Assembly: GCA_030066595.1 (NCBI GenBank)
Contig: JASJBI010000020.1
Coordinates: 42,093 to 106,092, forward strand
Reading direction: 5' to 3'
DNA length: 64,000 bases
Source: Alphaproteobacteria bacterium
GTDB lineage: Bacteria > Pseudomonadota > Alphaproteobacteria > JAJFFI01
Shown: positions 50,129 through 59,548 of the stretch, piece after piece
Layout: the number at the start of each line of letters is the position of its first letter
How positions within the stretch are numbered: the stretch's first letter is position 1
The notes under the pieces: model-generated
Told to the model about the DNA's origin: nothing
What the model saw: the letters and a program-made list of their open reading frames with translations, nothing else
The model's database searches: none
Translations under genes and position numbers: made by a program

Positions 50129-50509
50129 ATGCAGCTCGAGCGCCTCGATCATCTGGTTCTGACCGTCCGCGATCTCGAGGCGACCTGCGCCTTCTACAAC
50201 CGCGTGCTGGGCATGCGGGTCGAGACCTTCGGCGATGGCCGGACCGCGCTGCATTTCGGGGAACAGAAGATCAACCTGCACCGGGCCGGTCAGGAGTTCG
50301 AGCCCAAGGCCGCCGAGCCGCTGCCGGGATCGGCCGATCTCTGTTTCGTCTTCGACGGACCGATCGAAGCCGTCGCCGCGCATCTCAAGGAGCACGGGAT
50401 CGAGATCGAGGACGGCCCGGTCGACCGGACCGGCGCCCTGGGGCCGATGCGCTCGGTCTATCTGCGTGACCCGGACGGCAACCTGATCGAGATCGCCAGC
50501 TATCGGTGA
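50129..50509 (+). CDS. VOC (vicinal oxygen chelate) family protein
   Basis: 126 residues, one glyoxalase/bleomycin-resistance-type domain of paired beta-alpha-beta3 units. Metal ligands are likely the His in LERLDHLVLTV, His in HFGEQKINLHRAG and Glu in RDPDGNLIEIASY. Members are lyases, dioxygenases or antibiotic-binding proteins; none can be preferred here. Downstream of an MFS transporter by eight bases. Confidence 0.88.
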   Translation: MQLERLDHLVLTVRDLEATCAFYNRVLGMRVETFGDGRTALHFGEQKINLHRAGQEFEPKAAEPLPGSADLCFVFDGPIEAVAAHLKEHGIEIEDGPVDRTGALGPMRSVYLRDPDGNLIEIASYR

Positions 50510-50620
50510 GGGGCGTCGTCCTGCGGCGCGCGCTCTCGGGCCTGCAATTCCCTTTCCCGTCTCGCCTGGCCGTGTTCAATTGGCGTTTTCCATGGGGACA
50601 AATCGTCGGAGCGCAGTCTC

Positions 50621-50779
50621 ATGGACCTCACCATCGTCATCGCCTTCCTCGCCATCATCCTGTTTCTTGCCTATGTGTCCTGGTCCGTCACGCAGACGCT
50701 GAAGGCTGTCGTGCGGCGTGTCGTCGCCGTGGAGGAACGGGTCTCCGACCTCGAGGATGAGCTGGCCAGGCACAGATGA
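50621..50779 (+). CDS. 52-residue single-span membrane protein
   Basis: ATG 50621 to TGA 50777-50779, with GGAG nine bases upstream. MDLTIVIAFLAIILFLAYVS is one membrane helix; the rest forms a charged coiled-coil-like helix (VVRRVVAVEERVSDLEDELA). Function unknown. Confidence 0.6.
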   Translation: MDLTIVIAFLAIILFLAYVSWSVTQTLKAVVRRVVAVEERVSDLEDELARHR

Positions 50780-50935
50780 GCCCTGTTCCCAGAGTGTCCG
50801 ATGGTGCGTCGTCAGCGACGGGAAGTCCGCCAAACCCCGTGAGCCGGCTGTCCCCGACCTCGGTTGACTTGGGTCATCGCCGGCCCTTCGGGACCAGGTT
50901 AACACGCAAGACCATCCCGGCATGGCAGCCTGATC

Positions 50936-51505
50936 ATGACCTCTTCCCCATCGACTGAGACCCGAAGCGAAGCGGTTGCGGCGTTTGACACGGCGGACGC
51001 CTTGCAGGATGCGGTCGATGAGCTCTTGAGCCGTGGCTTCGACCGGGCCGAGTTGAGCCTACTCGCCGGCGAAAATGTAGTGCTGGAGAAGCTCGGTCAC
51101 CTATACGAGAAGGTGGACGAGCTGGAAGACGATCCCTCGGTGCCCCGCGCTGCCTACGTTTCCAAGGAATCGGTGGGAGACGCGGAAGGCGCCCTGGTCG
51201 GCGGGTTGGTCTACGTCGGCGCTGTCGCCGCAGCAGGCGCCATTGTGGCGAGCGGCGGCACGCTGGCCGGCGCCGTCGCCGCCGCGGCCCTGATGGGCGG
51301 TGCTGGCGGTCTGATAGGATCGGTCTTGGCCAATCTCGTCGGGGATCACCATGCCCGGCACCTGCAGGACCAGCTGGATCGCGGCGGCCTGTTGCTGTGG
51401 GTCAGGACCGTCGACTCAGATCATGAGCGTCGGGCAGCGGCCATCCTCTCGAAGCATTCCGGACGCGACGTGCACGTGCATGCGATCCCGTCCGCGTCCG
51501 CTTGA
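50936..51505 (+). CDS. general stress protein (YflT-type) with glycine-zipper membrane region
   Basis: 189 residues. N-terminal region (AVAAFDTADALQDAVDELLS, about 13-32; GFDRAELSLLAG) resembles the heat-induced stress protein YflT domain. Residues about 85-132 are an alanine/glycine-rich hydrophobic hairpin (VGAVAAAGAIVASGGTLAG and ALMGGAGGLIGSVLANLVG). C-terminal domain ends RDVHVHAIP. Probably membrane associated. Convergent with the CphA-like gene. Confidence 0.8.
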   Translation: MTSSPSTETRSEAVAAFDTADALQDAVDELLSRGFDRAELSLLAGENVVLEKLGHLYEKVDELEDDPSVPRAAYVSKESVGDAEGALVGGLVYVGAVAAAGAIVASGGTLAGAVAAAALMGGAGGLIGSVLANLVGDHHARHLQDQLDRGGLLLWVRTVDSDHERRAAAILSKHSGRDVHVHAIPSASA

Positions 51506-51531
51506 CGGGGAGCCAGCCACCCCTGAAGACA

Positions 51532-53670
51532 TCACACTGGCTCTCCGCCCTTGATGGCCAGCCCCTGCCGGATGTGCTCCGTTGACACGCCCAGGCCATA
51601 GGCGATCGCCGCCGCGAACGCCGCGTCTCTGATCACCTGATCCGCCGAGCCCTCGCGACCCGAGCCCAGCGCCGACAGAGGCAGGATCGGCGTGGCCTGC
51701 GCTTGGTCCCAAAGCGTGAGCGCGGGTCCGCCATCGGCATCGGCCAGAGCGACCGCGAGACCGCCGTCCGCGATATGACGGGCGACCAGGGCATGCGTCG
51801 GGTCACGGGCAACCCAGCAGAGACGCCGAGCCCCGCTATGCGGCGCCAGGCTGACGCTGGCCGGATCCTCGGCGTTCAGGACCGCGAGCGCACTGGCGGT
51901 CTCCAACACCAGGCCGAGCGCGGGCCGAGACTCCCCGTCGTCGGCCGCATCGATGACCGCCCCAACGGTGCTACGGTCGAAGGCCAGGCCGTCCCTCCGA
52001 ATGCCGTCGACCGAAGTCTCCAGCACCCCGGCGGTGGTCAATGGATCGCTCAGAACCATGTTGGCGCCGATCACGCCCGCGAAGTCTCCCTGCGAGACTC
52101 GATCCTCGGCGATCTCGACGCCGTCGGCCGTGGCCAGGCCGACCGTGTGCCCCGCGCTCGCCAGAATGGCGGCGACCCGGCCCGCAATGCCCGTTGCGCC
52201 CCGTGTGCCCGTAATCGCCGCGGTGGGAATCCGGCCGTCATCCCCTGGCGGGAAGGACGCATCGACCACCATGCGCACGATATCGGCCACACCGGACCGC
52301 AGATGGGTATTGAGGCCAGGAGTCGGATTGATTTCGTTGATGGCGCCGCCGACCTCGCTCCAGGGCCTGGTGATGTCCGGGGTAAGGAAATCCACACCCG
52401 CAACGTCCAGCCCGATCAGGCGTGCCGCCCGCTCGGCCATTGCTCGATTTGCCGGATGCACCCGGTCGGTCACATCCTTCGCCATGGAGTCCGGTGCGAT
52501 GCGCCACCACGGCCACAGCTTCACCATCTCGCCGGCTTCCGGGATGCTGTCGGGGCTATGGCCCTGCTGCGCCAAGTTCGAGATGACCTCCTGATCGATC
52601 TTGAGTCTGGTCAGAATGCTGTAATCCCGGTCGCCCCGACGCGGATCACGGTTCTCGATCTCGATCAACTCGCGCACCGAGGAGCGCCCATCACCGAACA
52701 CGCGTGGCGCGATATCCTGCCCCGCGGCAACCATGCGGCCATGGATCACGGTCAGGCGGAAGTCATCACCCCTGATATGCTCTTCGACCAGGGCCTGACC
52801 GTATGCGCCGGCCTTTTCAAACGCCGCGCGAACGTCATCCTCGGTCCTCAGGCCGATGCTGACGCCCATCCCCATATCCTGGTAGTTCGGTTTGACCACG
52901 ACGGGAAAGCCAATCTGGCGGGCCGCAGAGACCGCGGCGTCGGCGTCGGTCACCATGATCCGGCGCGGCACCGGGAGGCCGTTGGCGCCGAACAGGTCTC
53001 CGGCAAAGAGTTTGTTGCTCGCCAGCATCGTCGCGGCGTAGGTGGTCTCGTTCGTATAGTTGCGGCGAAAGCGCTTGCGCTTGTGCCCCTGTCCCAGATG
53101 CACGTAATCCTCGGTGGGGTGGAGGCGGTACCACGGAATGCCCCGCCGCTCGGCCTCCCAAACGGCGCGGCGAGTCGGCACGCTGAGCGTGTTTCTGCGC
53201 ACCTCGTCCAAGAGCCGCGTGAGCATGCCGGCAAGGCGCTCGTCGCCTGTTTCGGTCTCGTCCGCCAGAGCAGCATTGACCAAAGCGACGGCGGCCTCAC
53301 CGGCCAGCAGGCCGTTCGCCAAGTCGCGCTGTGCGTAAACGACATCAACGGTGCCGTCGTCCGCGCCGGGCAAGACATGAACAAAGCCGACCGCGTAGCC
53401 GAACTCCTGCTGCACGGCCAAGGCGGTCAGTCCCACGATCTCCGCGAGAGAGAGCTCCGGAGGCGATTCGGATCGGTCCGCGTCGTCTTCCCCCAGTCCA
53501 AACTGGTCCGCAATCGTCGTGGACAGCCTGGCGAGACGCGCGGCGACATGCGCCGACAGCGGTCCCGGCCTCGTGACGTCGACCGATCGCGCGTCGACCG
53601 TCATCTGGACGACCGGCTCCGCGGCGAACAGGCTTGCGCCGCGGTAGGCAATCTGGCGATGAATGATCAA
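51532..53670 (-). CDS. cyanophycin-synthetase-like protein with inactive, truncated Mur-ligase domain
   Basis: 712 residues; starts at TTG 53670 with a weak GGGCGG ribosome binding site. N-terminal CphA-type domain, then ATP-grasp domain (about 205-470): VVVKPNYQDMGMGVSIGL near 255, EEHIRGDDFRLTVIHGRMVA near 293, then DPRRGDRD and LTRLKIDQEVI as in CphA1. The Mur-ligase half aligns (GLATADGVEIAEDRVSQGDF, VLETSVDGIRRDGLAFDRST) but the P-loop GTNGKT has become GTRGAT near 495, losing the lysine, and the protein stops at KGGEPV, about 160-180 residues short of CphA1. It can be expected to use only its ATP-grasp site. Lies 50 bp after metY on the same strand. Confidence 0.85.
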   Translation of the reverse strand: MIIHRQIAYRGASLFAAEPVVQMTVDARSVDVTRPGPLSAHVAARLARLSTTIADQFGLGEDDADRSESPPELSLAEIVGLTALAVQQEFGYAVGFVHVLPGADDGTVDVVYAQRDLANGLLAGEAAVALVNAALADETETGDERLAGMLTRLLDEVRRNTLSVPTRRAVWEAERRGIPWYRLHPTEDYVHLGQGHKRKRFRRNYTNETTYAATMLASNKLFAGDLFGANGLPVPRRIMVTDADAAVSAARQIGFPVVVKPNYQDMGMGVSIGLRTEDDVRAAFEKAGAYGQALVEEHIRGDDFRLTVIHGRMVAAGQDIAPRVFGDGRSSVRELIEIENRDPRRGDRDYSILTRLKIDQEVISNLAQQGHSPDSIPEAGEMVKLWPWWRIAPDSMAKDVTDRVHPANRAMAERAARLIGLDVAGVDFLTPDITRPWSEVGGAINEINPTPGLNTHLRSGVADIVRMVVDASFPPGDDGRIPTAAITGTRGATGIAGRVAAILASAGHTVGLATADGVEIAEDRVSQGDFAGVIGANMVLSDPLTTAGVLETSVDGIRRDGLAFDRSTVGAVIDAADDGESRPALGLVLETASALAVLNAEDPASVSLAPHSGARRLCWVARDPTHALVARHIADGGLAVALADADGGPALTLWDQAQATPILPLSALGSGREGSADQVIRDAAFAAAIAYGLGVSTEHIRQGLAIKGGEPV

Positions 53671-53720
53671 GGTTCCGCCCTAAGCACTATTCGGCAACGG
53701 CGGGCGCGGCGACCCGGAGC

Positions 53721-55067
53721 CTATTCGGCCGCCTTCTGCGCACCACGCGATCCGGAGGTGGCGGCGGACCGGGCGAGCGACCGGTCGAGATCGGCGATGA
53801 TGTCGTCCGCCGTCTCGATGCCGATCGACAGCCGAACCACCTCGGGACCGGCGCCCGCAGCCTCGCGCTGCTCGTCGCTGAGCTGGCGGTGGGTCGTCGA
53901 GGCGGGATGCAGGATCAGGCTGCGCGTGTCGCCCACATTGGCCAGGTGGGAAAGCAGCTCGCAGCCCTCGACCACGGCCACGCCCTGCTCATAACCGCCC
54001 GTGACGCCGAAGGTGAAAACCGGGCCCACGCCCCGGGGCATGTATTTGTGCGCGAGCGCACGCTGGGGGCTCGACTCCAATCCGGCATAGGACACCCAGG
54101 ACACGGCCGGATGGTCCTCCAGATAGGCCGCGACCTCCACGGCGTTGGCCACATGGCGCTCCATGCGCAAAGCCAGCGTCTCGATGCCGGTGATGATGTT
54201 GAAGGCGCTGGTCGGGGAGAGCGTGGGGCCGAGATCGCGCAGGGTGACCGCGCGCGCCTTCATGGTGAAGCCGAAATCCCCGAAGGTTTCGTAGAAGGTG
54301 AGGCCGTGATAGGCCGGGTCCGGCTGGGTCATGGCCGGGTACTTGTCGTTCTTGCCCCAGTCGACCAGACCCGACTCGATGACCACGCCGCCCATGGTGG
54401 TGCCGTGCCCGCCCAGGAACTTGGTCATCGAGTGGATGACGATGTCCGCACCCCAGTCGAAGGGCTGGCAGAGATAGGGCGAGGCCATGGTGTTGTCGAC
54501 CATGAACACGATCCCGGCCTCGCGGGCGAGCGCCGCCAACGGCTCGAGATCGGCGACGACCCCGCCGGGGTTCGACAGGCTTTCGACGAAGATCGCCTTG
54601 CAGTTCGGTGTCATGGCCGCCTTCACCGCGTCCGGATCGCGCGGGTCGGCGAAGTGGCAGGTCAGGCCCAGCTTCTTGAAGCTATGGGTGAACTGGGTGA
54701 CCGAGCCGCCATAGAGGTAGGGTGAGGCGACGAACTCGTCGCCCGGGTTCATGAGCGTGAAGAAGGCCAGCAGCTGCGCCGCGTGACCCGACGCGCAGGC
54801 CACCGCACCGCGGCCGTTCTCCAAACTCGCGACCCGTTCCTCGAGGGCGGCGACCGTCGGGTTGGTCAGGCGGGAGTAGATGTAGCCGAAGGTCTGCAGG
54901 TTGAAGAGCGAGGCGGCATGATCGACGTCGTCGAAGACGAAGGCGTTGGTCTGGTAGATCGGCATGTTGCGCGCGCCGGTCACCGGGTCCGGCGGCGTCC
55001 CGGCATGCACCGAGCGGGTCTCGAAGCCGAAACCCTTACGTTCGTCGGATGACTTTTTGTCGGTCAT
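53721..55067 (-). CDS. metY: O-acetylhomoserine aminocarboxypropyltransferase
   Basis: 448 residues, PLP enzyme of the Cys/Met metabolism family. Makes homocysteine (or methionine) from O-acetylhomoserine and sulfide. GFGFETRSVHAGTPPDPVTG near 12, PIYQTNAFVFDDVDHAASLF near 36, VIHSMTKFLGGHGTTMGGVV near 212 with the PLP lysine, and LANVGDTRSLILHPASTTHR near 365. Start ATG 55067 overlaps the CoA-binding gene stop by four bases (ATGA). Longer frames on this strand are shadows. Confidence 0.93.
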   Translation of the reverse strand: MTDKKSSDERKGFGFETRSVHAGTPPDPVTGARNMPIYQTNAFVFDDVDHAASLFNLQTFGYIYSRLTNPTVAALEERVASLENGRGAVACASGHAAQLLAFFTLMNPGDEFVASPYLYGGSVTQFTHSFKKLGLTCHFADPRDPDAVKAAMTPNCKAIFVESLSNPGGVVADLEPLAALAREAGIVFMVDNTMASPYLCQPFDWGADIVIHSMTKFLGGHGTTMGGVVIESGLVDWGKNDKYPAMTQPDPAYHGLTFYETFGDFGFTMKARAVTLRDLGPTLSPTSAFNIITGIETLALRMERHVANAVEVAAYLEDHPAVSWVSYAGLESSPQRALAHKYMPRGVGPVFTFGVTGGYEQGVAVVEGCELLSHLANVGDTRSLILHPASTTHRQLSDEQREAAGAGPEVVRLSIGIETADDIIADLDRSLARSAATSGSRGAQKAAE

Positions 55068-55561
55068 GCGATCAGCTTGCGCCGGCGGCTGGTGATGATG
55101 CCGGAGTTGATGCCGCCCCAGGACAGCTCGCCCGAGAGCCGCCCGAACTCGATCTTGACGCATCGGTCCATGATCACCGTGAGGCCGGCTGCCTCGGCCA
55201 TTTCGGCCGCCTCTTCGTGGACGACGCCGAGCTGCATCCAGATGCAGCGGATGCCCTTCTCGTCCTTGAGCGCGATCGCTTCCTCGACGATCTCCGGCAC
55301 CGCATCCGCCTTGCGGAAGATATCGACCAGCTGGAACTTGTCGGGGATGTCGGACAGGCGCGCATACACGGTCTCCCCCAAAACGCGCTTGCCCGCCGCC
55401 ACCGGGTTGACCGGGATCACCCGGTAGCCCTTGACCTGGAGATACTTCATGGCGAAGAAGCTCGGCCGGTTCCAGTTCGGGCTTGCGCCCACCATGGCGA
55501 TGGTCCGGCAACCCTTGAGGATGTCGAGCAGCGCCCCGTCGCTGTACTGACCGAACGCCAT
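55064..55561 (-). CDS. CoA-binding protein (YccU family)
   Basis: 165 residues with one Rossmann-type CoA-binding domain: CRTIAMVGASPNWNRPSFFA near 18, GYRVIPVNPVAAGKRVLGET near 45, GIRCIWMQLGVVHEEAAEMA near 103, then VIMDRCVKIEFGRL near 129. Biochemical role in this family is unknown. Between an enoyl-CoA hydratase (3 bp) and metY (overlap), all one operon. Confidence 0.9.
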   Translation of the reverse strand: MAFGQYSDGALLDILKGCRTIAMVGASPNWNRPSFFAMKYLQVKGYRVIPVNPVAAGKRVLGETVYARLSDIPDKFQLVDIFRKADAVPEIVEEAIALKDEKGIRCIWMQLGVVHEEAAEMAEAAGLTVIMDRCVKIEFGRLSGELSWGGINSGIITSRRRKLIA

Positions 55562-55564
55562 GAC

Positions 55565-56368
<804 letters not shown>

Positions 56369-56453
56369 CTTGCGTCCTCCCAAACTCCAAGGCGCGCCAT
56401 TCTATACCCCCGTCGAGGGGGCCGCCAGAGGCGGGACTTGGCCGCCCGGCCCC

Positions 56454-57179
56454 CTATGGCAAGACGATCCGGGCCTCCGGGCGATCCCTGTCGGCGACGC
56501 TCCAGGCGGTCTCGGCGCCGCAGACGCGGCCAAGCCGGTCGCAGAGCGCTGCCGTCGCCTGCTCGACCGCAGGAGCCGGTGCCAGGGATTGGACGTTGAG
56601 GACGACGCGCTCGGTGGCGCCGGTCACGGCGCTGCGCGCGTCTTGGTACCAGTTCCAGCGCCGACAGAGCACCTTGCCGGCAGCGTCCGCATAGACGACC
56701 TCGCCCTCCTTGGGCGGGTCCTCGGTCTCGCTGGCGTCGCCGAGGGCGACGAAACTGTCTCCCGGGCGGGCGTAGCGATAGGCGAGGGGGCCCGTCACCC
56801 GGTCCAGATCGTCGGCCCCCGCGGGCACCCGATACAGGGCCGAGACCGCGTTGTAGCAGTCGACCAGGCCGGTCACACGGGGAAGCCCACGGCCCTGCTG
56901 GACCGCCTTCAGGAGCCGCTCGACCGAGGACCGGTAGCTGGTCTTCTTGACGCCGAAGGCCTTGTAGGCCGCGCGCCAACCGCGCAGCGCCTCGACCTCG
57001 GCCAGGGGCGTCTCGCCTAGGGCCTCCGCCACCTGCGCCTCCGCTTGCCGCATCTCGGCCTCCAGCGCCGCGGGGTCGCTGGCCGCGACCGACGGGGCCC
57101 GCGCCAGCACGACGGCGACCCGGTAGTCCGGGAACCGCGGCAGAACCTCGGAGATGTCCAGGGCGATCTCGATGGCCAT
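56454..57179 (-). CDS. B3/B4 tRNA-binding domain protein
   Basis: 241 residues from ATG 57179. The B3/4 domain of phenylalanyl-tRNA synthetase beta is visible: WRAAYKAFGVKKTSYRSSVE near 76, QQGRGLPRVTGLVDCYNAVS near 106, SFVALGDASETEDPPKEGEV near 148, and WNWYQDARSAVTGATERVVL near 180. Stand-alone B3/4 proteins may edit mischarged tRNA or act on amino acids; function not established. 43 bp downstream of the osmC-type gene on the same strand. Confidence 0.85.
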   Translation of the reverse strand: MAIEIALDISEVLPRFPDYRVAVVLARAPSVAASDPAALEAEMRQAEAQVAEALGETPLAEVEALRGWRAAYKAFGVKKTSYRSSVERLLKAVQQGRGLPRVTGLVDCYNAVSALYRVPAGADDLDRVTGPLAYRYARPGDSFVALGDASETEDPPKEGEVVYADAAGKVLCRRWNWYQDARSAVTGATERVVLNVQSLAPAPAVEQATAALCDRLGRVCGAETAWSVADRDRPEARIVLP

Positions 57180-57222
57180 ATCCAGGGCGCCCCCAACGGC
57201 CGCCGAAGCCAATCTCAGAAGC

Positions 57223-57696
57223 TCAGGCGGCCTCGACGATCTGGGGCTCGCAGCGGACCGGGAAGTTCACCGAGTTGGCGACATAGCATTCCGCATGGGC
57301 GCGCTCGTGCAGGGAGAGCGCCCGTTCCCGGTCGCTGCCGGGCGCAACGGTCACCATCGGCCGCAGCGTGACCTCGGTGAACCGGCCGTTGCGGGGCTCG
57401 GCCAGCATCACGCCTTCGGCCGCGTCCTCATAAGCCCGCACCTCGATCCCCTTGACGGCGCAGAGGTGCAGGTACCAGAGCATGTGGCAGGCCGAGAGCG
57501 CGGCAACCAAGAGGTCCTCGGGATTGTGCAGGGCCGGGTCGCCCCGGAAGGCCGGATCCGAGGAGCCACGGATCGGCGCCTTGCCCTCCATGTCGATACG
57601 GTACTCGCGGGAGAAACTGCGCACGTCCCGGGTGGGACCCTGCTCGGCCCCCGTCCAAACGAGTTTCGTTGCGTAGTGATGTTCCTGTCCGGCCAT
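57223..57696 (-). CDS. OsmC-family peroxidase-like protein
   Basis: 157 residues. Thiol peroxidase family reducing organic hydroperoxides. The two cysteines are in LVAALSACHMLWYLHLCA (about 63-80) and HAECYVANSVNFPV (about 132-145). HNPEDLLVAALSACHM is the conserved pre-cysteine block. More OsmC/YhfA-like than Ohr. Ten bases after the neighbouring enoyl-CoA hydratase. Confidence 0.92.
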   Translation of the reverse strand: MAGQEHHYATKLVWTGAEQGPTRDVRSFSREYRIDMEGKAPIRGSSDPAFRGDPALHNPEDLLVAALSACHMLWYLHLCAVKGIEVRAYEDAAEGVMLAEPRNGRFTEVTLRPMVTVAPGSDRERALSLHERAHAECYVANSVNFPVRCEPQIVEAA

Positions 57697-57706
57697 GACT
57701 CGCTCC

Positions 57707-58513
57707 TCAGATGTCCGCGAAGTTACCGTGGCGGCCCTTGCCGCTGCTGAACCGGCCCGCGCCGGCGATGCCCTCGTTCTGCAAGCAGCTCTGCCCGTTC
57801 CGCCACTCCCGCGTCAGCGCCTCGCGCACCGGGAGGCCATGCTGCAGATAGACCGAACGGCGGTCCGCGCGCACGCATTCGAAGGGGAAGCGGGCGATCT
57901 CCTGGGCCAGCGCTTCCGCCGCCTCACGCGACTGGCCGCTCGGTACGACCTTCTCGCAGGCGCCGATGCGCAGGCACTCGTCGGCGGGCACCTTGCGGCC
58001 GGTCATGATGATCTCGAGCGCCCGGCCCTGGCCCACGAGCCGGGGCAGCCGAACCGTGCCGCCGTCGACCAGCGGAATGCCCCAGCGGCGGCAATAGACG
58101 CCGAGATAGGCATCCTCTTCCATCACCCGGATGTCGCACCAAAGCGCCAGCTCCATGCCGCCGGCCACGGCCGGCCCCGCAACCGCGGCGATTACCGGCT
58201 TGTCGAGCGCGAGGCGACTGGGGCCCAGCGGGCCGCGCGGCATCTCGCCCTCGTCCGGAATATCGAGGCTCTCCTTGAGGCGTGCCAGCCCGTCCCCCTC
58301 GGCCAGCGAGGAGGCGAACTTCAAGTCCCAGCCGGCGCAGAAGGCGCCGCCTTCGCCCCATAGCACCGCGACCTTGGCATTCGGATCGGCCTCGAAGGCT
58401 TTGAACGCGTCGAACAACGCGTCGGCGCTCTCCGGATCCATGGCATTGCGCGCCTCGGGGCGGCTGTGAATGACGGTGGTGACGGGACCGTCGATGTCCA
58501 CTCGCACGGTCAT
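57707..58513 (-). CDS. enoyl-CoA hydratase-related protein
   Basis: 268 residues, crotonase superfamily. GGAFCAGWDLKFASSLAEGD near 66, oxyanion-hole GPAVAGGMELALWCDIRVME near 118, and YCRRWGIPLVDGGTVRLPRL near 145. The catalytic Glu positions are not clearly conserved, so hydratase activity is uncertain. First gene of an operon with the OsmC protein. About 77 bp downstream of the LiuR-controlled enoyl-CoA hydratase, same strand. Confidence 0.9.
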   Translation of the reverse strand: MTVRVDIDGPVTTVIHSRPEARNAMDPESADALFDAFKAFEADPNAKVAVLWGEGGAFCAGWDLKFASSLAEGDGLARLKESLDIPDEGEMPRGPLGPSRLALDKPVIAAVAGPAVAGGMELALWCDIRVMEEDAYLGVYCRRWGIPLVDGGTVRLPRLVGQGRALEIIMTGRKVPADECLRIGACEKVVPSGQSREAAEALAQEIARFPFECVRADRRSVYLQHGLPVREALTREWRNGQSCLQNEGIAGAGRFSSGKGRHGNFADI

Positions 58514-58589
58514 GTCCGTGTTCCCTCTATTGGTATGCGAATCAGTTGGTTAACTCTTCTTTCTCATGTGATGTCTATATTCCGACATC

Positions 58590-59396
58590 TCACAGCGGCG
58601 TGGCATGTGTGCCGTGACGGCCGCGATCCGACTTGTCGTAGAAGCGCTGCAGACGCTCTGTCACGTCCCGTCCGTCCGCCATCAACGTATAGCCCGCCAG
58701 CGCCTCGATCTTGAGCTGGTCGTCGAGCCGGCGCCCGATCATATCCAGAATGGTCCGCTTGGCCGAGCGCACCGAGGCCTGATCGTTGCGCAGAATGTAG
58801 CTTGCCGTCTGCTCGGCTTCCGCCATGAGCTGATCGTGCGGCACCACCTTGGAGACGAGATTGATCTGCTGCGCGCGCTGGGCGTCGATCGGCTCGGCCG
58901 TCAACAGCATCTCGAGCGCCACGGCAACGCCGCAGAAATTGACCAGCCGGGCGATGCCGCCGTCGCCGTGGTGGAAGCCGCGGCGCGCCTCGAACGAGCC
59001 GAACTTGGCCTGGTCGGAGGCAATGCGGATGTCGCAGGCCATGGCCAGCTCGAAGCCGCCGGCCAGGGACCAGCCGTTGACCGCGCCGATCACCGGTTTG
59101 TCGAGCCAGTGATAGCCGCGGGGCAAGCCGCCCAGGCCGAGCTTGATCCAGTCGGCGATCATCTGCGGCGTGGCGCCGACATATTCCGGGACGAACGCCT
59201 TGAGGTCCATGCCGGCGCAGAAGGCGTCGCCCGTGCCGGTGAGAATGGCCACGTCGAGGGCGTCGTCGTTCTGGAACGCCCCCCAGGCGTCGCAGAGCGC
59301 CAGATGAACCTCCTTGTTGATGGCGTTCTTGGCCTCGGGCCGGTTCAGCGTGACGTAGAAGATGCGGTCCTGTTTGCGGGTCTCGACGACGGCCAT
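58590..59396 (-). CDS. enoyl-CoA hydratase under a LiuR-like operator
   Basis: 268 residues from ATG 59396 after GGAGG. Crotonase fold: GDAFCAGMDLKAFVPEYVGA near 63, oxyanion-hole NGWSLAGGFELAMACDIRIA near 113, FGSFEARRGFHHGDGGIARL near 138 with the expected glutamate in the second block. Carries the 26-bp sequence shared with icmF about 50-75 bp upstream, indicating a role in the same acyl-CoA degradation regulon. Exact substrate unknown. Confidence 0.92.
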   Translation of the reverse strand: MAVVETRKQDRIFYVTLNRPEAKNAINKEVHLALCDAWGAFQNDDALDVAILTGTGDAFCAGMDLKAFVPEYVGATPQMIADWIKLGLGGLPRGYHWLDKPVIGAVNGWSLAGGFELAMACDIRIASDQAKFGSFEARRGFHHGDGGIARLVNFCGVAVALEMLLTAEPIDAQRAQQINLVSKVVPHDQLMAEAEQTASYILRNDQASVRSAKRTILDMIGRRLDDQLKIEALAGYTLMADGRDVTERLQRFYDKSDRGRHGTHATPL

Positions 59397-59443
59397 GGTG
59401 TCCTCCCTGCGCGTATGATGAACGGCGTTGACTGTGTTCGCAC

Positions 59444-59469
59444 CTACTTTACCTTTACGTAAACGTAAA
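59444..59469. promoter_or_regulatory. LiuR-like operator (copy 2, enoyl-CoA hydratase)
   Basis: All 26 bases are identical to 3323-3348, around the core TTTACGTAAACGTAAA (59454-59469). On the minus strand TTGCTT (59473-59468) and TAAAGT (59451-59446) with a 16-base spacer could be the promoter, placing the operator across the spacer and -10 region. Confidence 0.6.
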
Positions 59470-59548
59470 GCAAGTCCGCCGCGCTGGTTCACGGCTGAAA
59501 AGTTCTCACCCGTCAGCCCGAAACGCGCTCAGCCGTCGAAAATGGACG

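Noticed and set aside
53671..53720. SAM riboswitch for metY
   Set aside because: This gap is downstream of metY, which is an internal operon gene with a four-base overlap upstream, so no leader exists there.
51703..53994. 763-codon open frame antisense to the CphA-like and metY genes
   Set aside because: Spans two real genes, no ribosome binding site or domain; shadow frame.
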